In this document: positions 17,409 through 26,549 of the stretch, piece by piece
How positions within the stretch are numbered: the first letter of the stretch is position 1
Layout of the letters: every line of letters starts with the position of its first letter
Source: Methylophilus rhizosphaerae
GTDB lineage: Bacteria > Pseudomonadota > Gammaproteobacteria > Burkholderiales > Methylophilaceae
Direction: 5' to 3'
NCBI RefSeq assembly: GCF_900100975.1
Contig: NZ_FNFX01000002.1
Coordinates: 186,001-250,000 of the forward strand
Length of the DNA: 64,000 bases
Position numbers and translations under genes: made by a program
Notes under the pieces: generated by a model
Told to the model about the DNA's origin: nothing
Seen by the model: only the letters and a program-made list of their open reading frames with translations
Database searches by the model: none

Positions 17409-18203
17409 CTACACAGCAACTGGCGCCCTGATTGCTGGATATGGGTCATAATTTTCCAGCGTAAAGTCTTCAAACCGGAACGCAAAAATATCTTTCACTT
17501 CCGGATTAATGCGCATGGTCGGCAATGCGCGTGGTGAACGCGACAACTGCTCCTGTACCTGCTCCATATGATTATTGTAGATATGTGCATCCCCCAGGGT
17601 ATGCACAAAATCGCCGAGCTGCAAGCCGCAGACTTGAGCCACCATCATGGTCAGCAAGGCGTAAGAAGCAATATTGAATGGTACGCCAAGGAAAATATCT
17701 GCGCTACGCTGATAAAGCTGGCAGGAAAGCTTGCCATCGGCCACATAGAACTGGAAGAACGCATGGCAAGGGGGTAGTTTCATCTGGTCCACATCGGCCA
17801 CATTCCAGGCAGACACAATCAACCGGCGTGAATCCGGTGTGTTTTTGATCTGGTTAATCACCTGCGTAATCTGGTCAATATGCGACCCATCCGGTCTCGG
17901 CCAGTTACGCCATTGATAACCATACACCGGGCCCAGGTTGCCTTCGGCATCCGCCCATTCATCCCAGATGCTGACGCCATGCTCTTTCAGGTAAGCAATA
18001 TTGGTACTGCCCTGCAAGAACCACAGCAACTCATGAATAATAGATTTGAGATGCACCTTTTTGGTGGTCAGTAGAGGAAAGCCTTCTGCCAGGTTAAAGC
18101 GCATCTGGTAGCCAAATACGGAAATCGTGCCAGTGCCGGTACGGTCGGTTTTCTGGTGCCCGTGTGCAAGCACATGATTAAGCAGGTCGTGATACTGTTG
18201 CAT
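17409..18203 (-). CDS. thyA: Thymidylate synthase
   Basis: The enzyme makes dTMP from dUMP using methylenetetrahydrofolate. The 264 residues equal the E. coli length, and the catalytic Cys is C146 in [12 protein letters not shown], the same number as in E. coli. The phosphate-binding arginines ([18 protein letters not shown]) and the nucleotide site [13 protein letters not shown] are intact, as is the conserved C-terminus IRAPVAV. It is last in the minus-strand run alaA-hom-thrC-thyA, 17 bases after thrC. Confidence 0.97.
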   Translation of the reverse strand: MQQYHDLLNHVLAHGHQKTDRTGTGTISVFGYQMRFNLAEGFPLLTTKKVHLKSIIHELLWFLQGSTNIAYLKEHGVSIWDEWADAEGNLGPVYGYQWRNWPRPDGSHIDQITQVINQIKNTPDSRRLIVSAWNVADVDQMKLPPCHAFFQFYVADGKLSCQLYQRSADIFLGVPFNIASYALLTMMVAQVCGLQLGDFVHTLGDAHIYNNHMEQVQEQLSRSPRALPTMRINPEVKDIFAFRFEDFTLENYDPYPAIRAPVAV

Positions 18204-18220
18204 ACGCGGGCTCCCGTTAT

Positions 18221-19654
18221 TTAAGTATTGGCGGCAATAAACGCCTTGATGGCGTCAACACTGACATCCATCACGACAGATTTCTGCGGCAAGTTTTCCA
18301 GGCCATCCAGACTGGCCGGACGCTCCGGTTTTTCACCCAGCGCCTCGACAATCGCATCTTCAAATTTGGCTGGCAAGGCCGTTTCCAGTACCAGCATGGG
18401 TACCTGGGGATTACGTTTTTCCAGCGCCACTTTCAGGCCATCAGCAGTATGCGTGTCTATGGTCACGCCATATTTTTCTTTTGTCGATCGAATTGTTTGC
18501 AAGCGGTTGGCATGATTGCTGCTGCCTGAGACAAAACCAAAACTACCGACTTTATCAAACTCACCGCTGGCATTCAGGTCAAATTTGCCGCCATGATCTA
18601 CCGCAGTCCACAATTCGCGTACTTTGGCACTATCCTGCCCGACCAGGTCGTACACGAAACGCTCGAAATTAGAGGCTTTACTGATATCCATGGAGGGGCT
18701 GGAGGTATGGTAAGTATTCGCCGCGCCGCGCGGTGCATACACGCCAGTTTTAAAGAACTCGTCCAGCACATCATTTTCATTGGTCGCAACAATCAGCTGA
18801 TCCACCGGCAAACCCATCATGCGCGCAATATGGCCGGCACAAATATTGCCAAAATTGCCGCTAGGCACGCTGAAACTGACTTTCTGGCTGTTGTTGCTGG
18901 TGACTGCCAGATAACCTTTAAAGTAATACACGATCTGCGCTGCAATGCGGCCCCAGTTGATGGAGTTCACGGCACCGATTTTATATTGTGCCTTGAATGC
19001 ATGATCATTGGACACGGCCTTCACCATGTCCTGCGCATCATCAAACACGCCTTTCACGGCGATATTGAAAATATTTTCATCCTGCAGGCTGAACATTTGT
19101 GCCGTCTGGAAGCGGCTCATTTTCTGGTATGGCGACAACATGAACACACGCACGCCTTTTTTGCCACGCATCGCATATTCAGCCGCAGAACCGGTATCGC
19201 CAGAAGTGGCACCCAGAATATTGGTGGTCTGACCGGTTTTTGCCAGGACATATTCAAACAGGTTACCCAGCAACTGCATGGCCATATCTTTAAACGCCAA
19301 AGTCGGGCCGTTAGAGAGGCTTAATAGATAGAGATTTTCTTCCAGCTTGAGCGTAGGTGTAATATCCTCGGCGGACTGGCCTGGACGCGCATACTGATAT
19401 ACCTCGGCACGGTATGTCTTGTCGATAATGGCCTTGAGGTCACTATGCGGGATATCACTGTTATCCACCAGGCGAGACAGAATCGCAAACGCCAACTCTC
19501 GGTAATTCATACTGCGCATGGCCGTCAGATCAGCATCACTGAATTGCGGATATTGCTCAGGCAGGTACAGGCCACCGTCCGGCGCCAGGCCACCCAGCAG
19601 GATTGCACTAAAACTCAAGGCAGGCGATTGCCCGCGGGTACTGATATATTTCAT
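18221..19654 (-). CDS. thrC: Threonine synthase
   Basis: This PLP enzyme converts O-phosphohomoserine to threonine. The 477 residues are of the long (class II) type: N-terminal [12 protein letters not shown] lysine in [12 protein letters not shown], then [18 protein letters not shown] for the substrate phosphate, and [13 protein letters not shown] for cofactor phosphate. It follows hom by 15 bases, the order usual in betaproteobacteria, and so forms the last step of an aspartate-to-threonine unit. Confidence 0.97.
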   Translation of the reverse strand: MKYISTRGQSPALSFSAILLGGLAPDGGLYLPEQYPQFSDADLTAMRSMNYRELAFAILSRLVDNSDIPHSDLKAIIDKTYRAEVYQYARPGQSAEDITPTLKLEENLYLLSLSNGPTLAFKDMAMQLLGNLFEYVLAKTGQTTNILGATSGDTGSAAEYAMRGKKGVRVFMLSPYQKMSRFQTAQMFSLQDENIFNIAVKGVFDDAQDMVKAVSNDHAFKAQYKIGAVNSINWGRIAAQIVYYFKGYLAVTSNNSQKVSFSVPSGNFGNICAGHIARMMGLPVDQLIVATNENDVLDEFFKTGVYAPRGAANTYHTSSPSMDISKASNFERFVYDLVGQDSAKVRELWTAVDHGGKFDLNASGEFDKVGSFGFVSGSSNHANRLQTIRSTKEKYGVTIDTHTADGLKVALEKRNPQVPMLVLETALPAKFEDAIVEALGEKPERPASLDGLENLPQKSVVMDVSVDAIKAFIAANT

Positions 19655-19669
19655 GACGTGTTGACCTAA

Positions 19670-20983
19670 TTAGCGGGACAGGGTTTCCATGCGGATTTTG
19701 ATTGCAGTACCGGTGATGGCCGGCAATGCTTCAATCCGGGCAATGGCGGCATCCATGGTTTTTTCCTGGGTGATATGCGTCAGGATGACGATATCCGCTT
19801 CAACTTCGCCCTCTTGCGGTTCTTTCTGCAGCATGGCATCAATCGAAATCTGCAAGTCAGCCAGAATCTTGGTCACATCAGCCATCACGCCTGGTTTGTC
19901 GGACGCATGCAAACGCAGGTAATAAGCGGATTGCACCTCGGCAATCGGCAAGATCGGCAGCACTTGCTGCTGGTCTAATTGATAGCCCAAATAAGCCACG
20001 CGCTGCTCGGCTGTGGTACCTTGCAGACGCGCGATATCCACCAAATCTGCGACCACGGCACTCGCAGTCGGTTCAGCGCCAGCACCGGCACCGTAGTATA
20101 GGGTTGGCCCGACAGCATCGCCCTTCACCACCACGGCATTCATGGCACCATCAACATTGGCAATCAGGCGTTTTTCCGGAATCAGGGTGGGATGCACACG
20201 CAGTTCCACACCCGCCTCAGTTTTCTTGCTGATGCCCAGTAACTTGATGCGGTAACCCAGCTCTTCTGCATACTGGATATCCTTGGTTGTCAGGCTGGTA
20301 ATACCTTCGGTATACGCCTGCTCAAATTGCACTGGCATACCGAATGCAATGCTGGCCATAATGGTCAGCTTGTGCGCAGCATCGATGCCTTCCACGTCGA
20401 AAGTTGGATCGGCTTCAGCATAGCCCAACCGCTGCGCTTCCCTGAGCACATCGGCAAATGCCAGGCCTTTGTCACGCATTTCGGTCAGGATAAAGTTAGT
20501 GGTACCGTTGATAATGCCGGCTACCCATTCAATCCTGTTGGCGCTCAGGCCTTCACGCAGGGCCTTGATAATGGGAATGCCACCGGCCACTGCCGCTTCA
20601 AAGGCAACAATCACGCCTTTGTCAGCCGCAGCCTTGAAAATCTCGTTACCATGTACCGCCAGCAAGGCCTTGTTGGCGGTCACTACATGCTTGCCGTTGG
20701 CAATGGCTTTCAATACCAGCTCTTTGGCTACAGTGTAGCCGCCGATCAACTCGACCACGACATCAACGTCAGGATTATTAACGACGGCAAACGCATCGTC
20801 AGTCACCGCGACCTGGCCGCCTGTAACTTGCCTGGCCAGTTCCAGATTACGGTCTGCCACCTGCACAATACTGATTTTGCCACCAATGCGGCGTGCAATA
20901 TCGGCCTGGTTACGGCTGATCACGGTATATGTGCCGCCGCCAACAGTGCCTATGCCCAACAACCCTACTCTTAATTCTTTCAT
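19670..20983 (-). CDS. hom: Homoserine dehydrogenase
   Basis: It reduces aspartate semialdehyde to homoserine for threonine and methionine synthesis. The 437 residues show an N-terminal Rossmann fold (GLLGIGTVGGGTY), the catalytic domain (AAVAGGIPIIKALREGL, GIINGTTNFILTEM, LGYAEADPTFDVEGIDAAHK), and a C-terminal ACT domain from about residue 350 (YLRLHASDKPGVMADVTKIL), which usually gives threonine feedback inhibition. It is monofunctional, without a fused aspartokinase. It sits between alaA and thrC. Confidence 0.97.
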   Translation of the reverse strand: MKELRVGLLGIGTVGGGTYTVISRNQADIARRIGGKISIVQVADRNLELARQVTGGQVAVTDDAFAVVNNPDVDVVVELIGGYTVAKELVLKAIANGKHVVTANKALLAVHGNEIFKAAADKGVIVAFEAAVAGGIPIIKALREGLSANRIEWVAGIINGTTNFILTEMRDKGLAFADVLREAQRLGYAEADPTFDVEGIDAAHKLTIMASIAFGMPVQFEQAYTEGITSLTTKDIQYAEELGYRIKLLGISKKTEAGVELRVHPTLIPEKRLIANVDGAMNAVVVKGDAVGPTLYYGAGAGAEPTASAVVADLVDIARLQGTTAEQRVAYLGYQLDQQQVLPILPIAEVQSAYYLRLHASDKPGVMADVTKILADLQISIDAMLQKEPQEGEVEADIVILTHITQEKTMDAAIARIEALPAITGTAIKIRMETLSR

Positions 20984-21025
20984 ACTTAATACTCACTATT
21001 GATGGCTTGCGTATACGCGCTCACC

Positions 21026-22252
21026 TTATTTTGAATGTTTCTTTCGATAGCTGTCCAGGTAACGGCCAATACGGGTCATCGCTTCGGTCAGGTCATCGAC
21101 ATTGGGTAAAAATACCACGCGGAAATGGTCAGGTGCTTTCCAGTTAAAGCCGGTGCCTTGCACCAGCAGCACTTTTTCTTCCAGCAACAGATCCAGGATA
21201 AACTGCTGGTCGTCCGCAATCGGATACATGTCCGGATCCAGCTTAGGGAACAGGTACATCGCTGCCGCTGGCTTGACACAGGTCACGCCTGGCAGGGCTG
21301 TCAGCATGTCATACGCCAGGTCACGCTGTTTGCATAAACGCCCACTAGGCGCAACCAGGTCATTGATACTTTGGTAGCCACCCAATGCGGTCTGGATCGC
21401 CAGTTGCCCGGGCACATTGGCGCACAGGCGCATGGAGGCCAACATATTCAGGCCTTCGATATAATCTTTGGCATCTTTCTTTTCGCCGGAAATAATCATC
21501 CAACCGGCACGATAACCGCAGGCACGGTAGTTTTTGGACAGGCCGTTAAAAGTCACGAACAGTACATCATCAGCCAGTGAAGCGATGGAAGTATGCGTAT
21601 TGCCGTCATACAGTACTTTGTCGTAAATCTCGTCAGCAAAAATCACCAGGCCGTGGCACCGCGCAATCTCGATAATACCTTCCAGTGTTTCTTTGGGATA
21701 CAGCGCACCGGTCGGATTATTCGGGTTGATAATCACAATGCCTTTGGTACTAGCGGTGATTTTGCTCTCGATATCCTGCAGGTCAGGCAACCAGCCAGCC
21801 TGTTCATCACAGACATAATGGCGCGCAGAACCACCCGCGAGGTTTACCGCTGCCGTCCATAACGGATAGTCAGGCATAGGTATCAGAACTTCATCGCCGT
21901 TATTCAGCAAGCCCTGCATCGCCATCACAATCAGCTCGGACACACCATTACCCACGATAATGTCATCAATGGTCACGTCGGCAATATTTTTCTGCTGGGT
22001 GTAATGCATAATGGCTTTGCGCGCGGCAAACAAGCCTTTGGAATCCGTGTACCCGGAGGCCTGGTCCATATTGTGGATCACATCCTGCACAATTTCTTCC
22101 GGCGCATTAAAACCAAAAGGCATGGGATTGCCGATATTCAGCTTGATAATGCGTTGCCCGTCTTCTTCCATCTGGCGTGCGCGTTGCAGCACCGGACCAC
22201 GAATGTCGTAGCAGACGTTACTTAATTTATTTGATTTATTGACTGGCGGCAT
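21026..22252 (-). CDS. alaA: Alanine transaminase-type aminotransferase (AlaA-like)
   Basis: This class I PLP aminotransferase of 408 residues probably makes alanine from pyruvate and glutamate. It begins like AlaA of E. coli (KLSNVCYDIRGPVL, KLNIGNPMPFGF), has NPNNPTGALYP, the PLP lysine in FNGLSKNYRACGYRAGWM, and the C-terminal arginine in DHFRVVFLPN. It is 42 bases upstream of hom and probably heads the operon. This placement before hom-thrC is common in betaproteobacteria. Exact substrate preference is inferred. Confidence 0.9.
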   Translation of the reverse strand: MPPVNKSNKLSNVCYDIRGPVLQRARQMEEDGQRIIKLNIGNPMPFGFNAPEEIVQDVIHNMDQASGYTDSKGLFAARKAIMHYTQQKNIADVTIDDIIVGNGVSELIVMAMQGLLNNGDEVLIPMPDYPLWTAAVNLAGGSARHYVCDEQAGWLPDLQDIESKITASTKGIVIINPNNPTGALYPKETLEGIIEIARCHGLVIFADEIYDKVLYDGNTHTSIASLADDVLFVTFNGLSKNYRACGYRAGWMIISGEKKDAKDYIEGLNMLASMRLCANVPGQLAIQTALGGYQSINDLVAPSGRLCKQRDLAYDMLTALPGVTCVKPAAAMYLFPKLDPDMYPIADDQQFILDLLLEEKVLLVQGTGFNWKAPDHFRVVFLPNVDDLTEAMTRIGRYLDSYRKKHSK

Positions 22253-22413
22253 ACTTGTTTAACCAACACATTTAGTGTGCGTTAAGCTCTTAAAAGTAAA
22301 ACTTTCATTTTACCTGCAAACCCCTGCTTCATCAATGAACTACCTGACCGAAACATGGTCTTGTCCGGTACAATGCACGCTTTATTTTTCAACGCCACAG
22401 ACGACTCCCGCGC

Positions 22414-22803
22414 ATGAAATTACACCTGCACAAAAGCGACCTGCAATACCAGATTAATGGCGTTGATGCCGAAACGATTACCATCAACTACCAACCCTGT
22501 ACACAAAGCATCATTGTCAGTGCGGAGGCATTAAGTAGTGACTGGTTCAGCGGGCCATGGGAAACCCTGGATGCCGAGAGACTGGCGGAGATTCTGGCAT
22601 TCAAGCCTGAAGTGGTGTTACTGGGTACTGGTGACAAACAGCGCTTTATCCATCCCAGGCATATCCAGGTTTTCCTGGAACAAAACATTGCAGTGGAGTG
22701 CATGACCACGCCAGCAGCCTGCCGAACATTCAACATCCTGACGGCTGAAGGACGCCATGTGGTCGCGGCGTTATTATTAGAAAAACATCTGGCTGCAGGC
22801 TGA
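22414..22803 (+). CDS. Mth938-like (DUF498) domain protein
   Basis: This small soluble protein of 129 residues belongs to the Mth938/NDUFAF3-like family. The family pattern is visible: YQPCTQSIIVSAEAL near the N-terminus, the central PEVVLLGTGDKQRF, then AACRTFNILTAEGRHVVAALLL. The mitochondrial relative NDUFAF3 is an assembly factor for complex I; the bacterial role is not known. It is divergent from alaA and converges on the DUF1439 gene. Confidence 0.88.
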   Translation: MKLHLHKSDLQYQINGVDAETITINYQPCTQSIIVSAEALSSDWFSGPWETLDAERLAEILAFKPEVVLLGTGDKQRFIHPRHIQVFLEQNIAVECMTTPAACRTFNILTAEGRHVVAALLLEKHLAAG

Positions 22804-22804
22804 T

Positions 22805-22825
22805 GCCGCAATGCATTATTGCGGC
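22805..22825. terminator. Hairpin between converging genes
   Basis: GCCGCAA (22805-22811) pairs with TTGCGGC (22819-22825) around TGCATTA. It lies at the junction of the DUF498 and DUF1439 stop codons, overlapping the end of the latter. There is no long T run, so it is a weak or Rho-assisted terminator at best. Confidence 0.45.
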
Positions 22826-23364
22826 TTGAGTTTCACCTGGACTTCATCCGCAGTCAAAAGCAGCGCGGTCGGCTGGTAATGGACACCGGCGTACGTTAAA
22901 TCTTCAGGCCTCACTTCATACAACACCAACTGGTCCAGCCATTTGCCACCCATTTCTTTAGCGACTTTCTGCAACACTCCGTTCCATTCGCTACTGGCGC
23001 CATCCAATTGAAAAGCATCCACCGCAGGCTGGTCCAATATCACGGCATTACGGGATGCATCGAACTTAAGCAATCCAGACAAGCTGGCTGTACCGCTGGC
23101 GGTATTTGCCAGCATATCACTGCTGATAATGGCATCCATGGTGGTATGAATCCTGCCCGAAGCCGGATCCAGAGACACCAGTGCATTCGAGAACTGGACA
23201 TGGAATACGCGCATTACCGTCAATGGTTTTGCCAGTTTCTGGTTTAGTTTCTGCTGGATTTGGGTAGCACTCATGCTGACCGTGCGTTCACCCATCATGG
23301 TGGCGCATTGACTTAACAAAGCAGCCAGCATCAATCCTGAAAGTGCGGATTTTAATAAACGCAT
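22816..23364 (-). CDS. DUF1439 protein, YceB-like putative lipoprotein
   Basis: This exported protein of 182 residues resembles E. coli YceB (DUF1439): SMSATQIQQKLNQKL, then FHVQFSNALVSLDPASGRI and a long C-terminal strand-rich part. The start at 23364 gives a clean signal sequence (MRLLKSALSGLMLAALLSQC). A cysteine closes it, but the residue before the cysteine is Gln, where lipoprotein signals normally have Gly, Ala or Ser, so lipidation is doubtful. The longer frame from 23418 would put charged residues ahead of the signal. The function of the family is not known. Confidence 0.82.
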   Translation of the reverse strand: MRLLKSALSGLMLAALLSQCATMMGERTVSMSATQIQQKLNQKLAKPLTVMRVFHVQFSNALVSLDPASGRIHTTMDAIISSDMLANTASGTASLSGLLKFDASRNAVILDQPAVDAFQLDGASSEWNGVLQKVAKEMGGKWLDQLVLYEVRPEDLTYAGVHYQPTALLLTADEVQVKLKPQ

Positions 23365-23439
23365 AAGCCTTATTTCCACCTGCCTGGCTTGCCTGTTCAT
23401 GGCAGCTGCCGCGGCCATTCAACCAGGAGCCGGATTTGA

Positions 23440-23480
23440 CGAAAAAAGAAAAAGTGTGTTCCGGATAGAAACACACTTTC
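23440..23480 (-). terminator. Intrinsic terminator of fabAB
   Basis: On the minus strand AAAGTGTGTT pairs with AACACACTTT (plus bases 23451-23460 and 23470-23479), and a T-rich tail follows. It begins 8 bases after the fabB stop. Confidence 0.82.
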
Positions 23481-23487
23481 ACCTCAA

Positions 23488-24714
23488 TTAAAGATTTTTG
23501 GTAGTCAGTGTCAGTGAGGCGTTGGTGCCGCCAAAACCGAAGCTGTTGGACAAGGCCGTTTGCACACGAGTGGAAGGAATGGCCTGACGCACAATATTCA
23601 AGCCTTCTGCGGCAGGATCCAGGTTATCGATATTGGCAGACGCAGCGATAAACCCATGTTGCATCATTAGCAAGGTATAAATCGCTTCATTCACACCAGC
23701 TGCACCCAGCGCATGCCCTGACAATGACTTGGTCGAGGCAATCGCCACCCTGTTGTCATCGCCAAATACGGCCCGGATCGCTTCAAGCTCCTTGGTGTCT
23801 CCCACCGGCGTACTGGTGCCATGCGTGTTGATGTAATCAATATCATTGATATCCAGGCCCTGCAATGCCTGTTGCATGCAGCGCACAGCACCTTCACCGC
23901 TAGGCGCCACCATGTCATAGCCATCAGAAGTCGCACCATAACCCACCACTTCGGCATAAATATGGGCACCGCGGGCTTTGGCATGCTCATATTCTTCCAG
24001 CACGACAATACCGCCGCCGCCTGAAATCACAAAGCCGTCCCGGTCTGCATCGTAGGTACGTGACGCTTTATCCGGCGTCTCGTTGTATTTGCTGGACAAG
24101 GCGCCCATGGCATCAAACAGGTAGCTCATGGTCCAATGCTCTTCCTCACCACCACCGGCAAACACGATATCCTGCTTATCAAGCTGAATCTGTTCCACAC
24201 CTGCACCAATACAATGTGCACTGGTAGAACAGGCCGAGCTGATACCATAATTCACACCCTTGATTTTAGCACCTGTGGCCAGGCAGGCAGCGATACCACT
24301 ACTCATGGTTTTGGTCACCATATAGGGACCAACTCTGCGGATACCCTTTTCTGCCAGCGTATTAGTGCCCTCCAGCATACTTTCGGTAGACGTTCCACCA
24401 GCACCAACGATCAGGCCGGTGCGTACATTGGAAATCAGTTCTTCCGGCAGGCTGGCATCGGCAATCGCTTCCTGCATTGCCAGCCAGGCATAGGCATGGC
24501 CTTTGGCCATAAAGCGCAACAACTTGCGATCAATCAGCGCCTCAATATCCAGATTCTTGATAGAGCCGGCCACGTGAGAGCGCAAGCCACGCTCGGCATA
24601 TTCCGGCTGATATGTAATGCCTGAACGGCCTGCTTTCAGGCTGTCCAGTACTTCCTGTTTGTTATTACCGAGACTTGATACGATACCAAATCCTGTAATT
24701 ACTACCCGACGCAT
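23488..24714 (-). CDS. fabB: 3-oxoacyl-ACP synthase I
   Basis: This condensing enzyme elongates cis-3-decenoyl-ACP and so commits carbon to unsaturated fatty acids. The 408 residues carry the Cys-His-His triad: C162 in [11 protein letters not shown], His in [12 protein letters not shown] and His in [14 protein letters not shown]. The length and the pairing with fabA, 12 bases upstream, identify FabB rather than FabF. The operon ends in a clear terminator. Confidence 0.96.
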   Translation of the reverse strand: MRRVVITGFGIVSSLGNNKQEVLDSLKAGRSGITYQPEYAERGLRSHVAGSIKNLDIEALIDRKLLRFMAKGHAYAWLAMQEAIADASLPEELISNVRTGLIVGAGGTSTESMLEGTNTLAEKGIRRVGPYMVTKTMSSGIAACLATGAKIKGVNYGISSACSTSAHCIGAGVEQIQLDKQDIVFAGGGEEEHWTMSYLFDAMGALSSKYNETPDKASRTYDADRDGFVISGGGGIVVLEEYEHAKARGAHIYAEVVGYGATSDGYDMVAPSGEGAVRCMQQALQGLDINDIDYINTHGTSTPVGDTKELEAIRAVFGDDNRVAIASTKSLSGHALGAAGVNEAIYTLLMMQHGFIAASANIDNLDPAAEGLNIVRQAIPSTRVQTALSNSFGFGGTNASLTLTTKNL

Positions 24715-24726
24715 TGCGCCTCCTTA

Positions 24727-25242
24727 CTAGAAATTATCCGTGGTGGTAAACAGCCCCACACGCAAGTCACTGGCATTATAAATCTCACGACCATCGACTT
24801 CCATACGTGCGTCCGCGATCCCCATGACCAGCTTGCGCATAATGACACGCTTCAGGTCAATGTGATAACGTACCAGCCTGGCTTTAGGCAATACCTGCCC
24901 GGTAAACTTGACTTCGCCGGATCCCAATGCGCGACCGCGGCCCAGGCCGCCTTTCCAGCCAAGGAAAAAACCAACCAGTTGCCACATGGCATCCAGGCCA
25001 AGACAGCCTGGCATCACAGGGTCGCCCGTAAAGTGGCATTCAAAAAACCATAAATCAGGTCGAATATCGAGTTCTGCAATAATTTCTCCCTGGCCATATT
25101 TGCCACCTTCGTCAGAAATCTTAACGATGCGGTCAAACATCAGCATCGGTGGTAAAGGCAGTTGTGCATTTCCCTCCCCAAACATCTCACCCCGGCCACA
25201 GGCCAATAGTTCTTCTTTACTGAAACTGCTTTTCCTAGACAT
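24727..25242 (-). CDS. fabA: 3-hydroxydecanoyl-ACP dehydratase/isomerase
   Basis: It dehydrates 3-hydroxydecanoyl-ACP and isomerises trans-2 to cis-3-decenoyl-ACP, the branch point to unsaturated fatty acids. The 171 residues match the family length. Catalytic H70 lies in [15 protein letters not shown] and D84 in [12 protein letters not shown]. It is the first gene of fabAB and has a good promoter upstream (25290-25318), with an inverted repeat touching it. Confidence 0.97.
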   Translation of the reverse strand: MSRKSSFSKEELLACGRGEMFGEGNAQLPLPPMLMFDRIVKISDEGGKYGQGEIIAELDIRPDLWFFECHFTGDPVMPGCLGLDAMWQLVGFFLGWKGGLGRGRALGSGEVKFTGQVLPKARLVRYHIDLKRVIMRKLVMGIADARMEVDGREIYNASDLRVGLFTTTDNF

Positions 25243-25289
25243 GTAAATTCTAAATTTTTAGTATAAAGCCGCATTTTCGCCGGAAATTG

Positions 25290-25337
25290 CATTTAGTGAA
25301 AGCTTTTTGTCATGGCAAACCTATACAGACCTGTATA
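25290..25337 (-). promoter_or_regulatory. fabA promoter with adjacent operator-like inverted repeat
   Basis: Read on the minus strand, TTGCCA (25313-25318) and TAAATG (25290-25295) are spaced by 17 bases. Three bases upstream of the -35 box is the perfect inverted repeat TATACAG-AC-CTGTATA (25322-25337). Its position next to the -35 box suits an activator or a TetR-family regulator of unsaturated fatty acid synthesis. It also lies about 170 bases upstream of mxaR. Confidence 0.5.
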
Positions 25338-25506
25338 CTTTTTGATTAAATCTAGGTAATATCCGCTAAATTGTTACGGAATTTTACATATCGGATATCA
25401 CTAGCCGAGCAAGGATGAAGTGATATTCTGTAGCAAACAGATGATTACCGAATTACAATTCAGTTACAATTTGCCCTCAAAATTACATTACATCAGGAAA
25501 CCAGGA

Positions 25507-26523
25507 ATGCAAGATCAACAACTAGCCGATTGGCGCACACAGGCGTTAAAACTTGAGTCAGAAGTCAACAAAGTAGTGGTGGGTCAGGAAAACCCGGTGC
25601 GCCTGATCACCATTGCCGTTTTTGCGCGTGGCCACGTGCTGCTGGAAGGGGATGTTGGGGTCGGGAAAACCACCTTGCTGCGCGCATTTACCCGTGGTAT
25701 TGGCGGTGGCTACCAGCGGATCGAGGGCACGATCGACCTGATGCCTAACGACCTGGTCTACCACACTTACCTGGGTGAAGATGGCAAACCGCATGTCAGC
25801 CCTGGCCCGTTACTGATGTCCGGCCAGGATTTGTCGATTTTCTTCTTCAATGAAATTAACCGCGCGCGCCCTCAAGTACACTCACTGATGCTGCGTGTGA
25901 TGGCGGAACGTACACTGACGGCTTTCAACAAGGAGCACTACTTCCCGCACATGCTGGTATTCGCTGACCGTAACCAGGTTGAAAAAGAGGAAACTTTCGA
26001 TATCCCCTCTGCTGCGCGTGACCGCTTCATGATGGAAATACCGATTGTGGTACCACCGGCACATGACATCATGGAATCGCTGATTTTTGATACCCGTTTC
26101 CACGATGTGGATCAACTGATCACCAATGTCGAACAGGATATCCTGAAATTTGACCAGTTGAACAGCTTTGCCAAAGTGATCCAGGAAAATATTTCCGCCA
26201 GCCCGGCCCTGCGCAAGTATGCGCTGAATTTATGGCTGGCGACCAAAGACCCCGTGGCCTACGGTATCAAAGTTGCCAACGTCGATATGAAACGCCTGGT
26301 ACTGTCCGGTGCCAGCCCGCGCGGCATGGGCATGCTGTTGCGTGCCGCCCGCGTCAACGCCTGGTTGCATAACCGTGAGGCCGTGGTGCCTGAAGATATT
26401 CACGCCGTGCTGCATGAAACCATCGCACACCGCCTGGTTTTCAGCCCGGTCTACGAGATGCGGCGCACTGAAATCGCACGCGAAATGCTGTCCGGCATTG
26501 TCAATGCCGTGACTGCACCTTAA
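25507..26523 (+). CDS. mxaR: MxaR, MoxR-family AAA+ ATPase
   Basis: This is a MoxR-type chaperone ATPase required in methylotrophs for making active calcium methanol dehydrogenase. The 338 residues have Walker A GDVGVGKTT (about 49-57) and a Walker B region IFFFNEINRARPQVHS. The usual MoxR sensor loop ATQNP is replaced by ADRNQVEKEETFDIPSAARDRF-type sequence, which marks the methylotroph subgroup. The ATG at 25507 follows AGGAAACCAGGA; the frame is open up to 25420 but has no ribosome site there. It heads mxaRSACKL. MoxR ATPases typically act with VWA partners, here MxaS, MxaC and MxaL. Confidence 0.93.
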   Translation: MQDQQLADWRTQALKLESEVNKVVVGQENPVRLITIAVFARGHVLLEGDVGVGKTTLLRAFTRGIGGGYQRIEGTIDLMPNDLVYHTYLGEDGKPHVSPGPLLMSGQDLSIFFFNEINRARPQVHSLMLRVMAERTLTAFNKEHYFPHMLVFADRNQVEKEETFDIPSAARDRFMMEIPIVVPPAHDIMESLIFDTRFHDVDQLITNVEQDILKFDQLNSFAKVIQENISASPALRKYALNLWLATKDPVAYGIKVANVDMKRLVLSGASPRGMGMLLRAARVNAWLHNREAVVPEDIHAVLHETIAHRLVFSPVYEMRRTEIAREMLSGIVNAVTAP

Positions 26524-26549
26524 GGCTGGATTGAGCTGGCAACACTGCT

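Noticed and set aside
25322-25337. LexA box in the fabA/mxaR gap
   Set aside because: LexA needs CTG-N10-CAG; here the order is CAG-N2-CTG, so it is a different type of inverted repeat.
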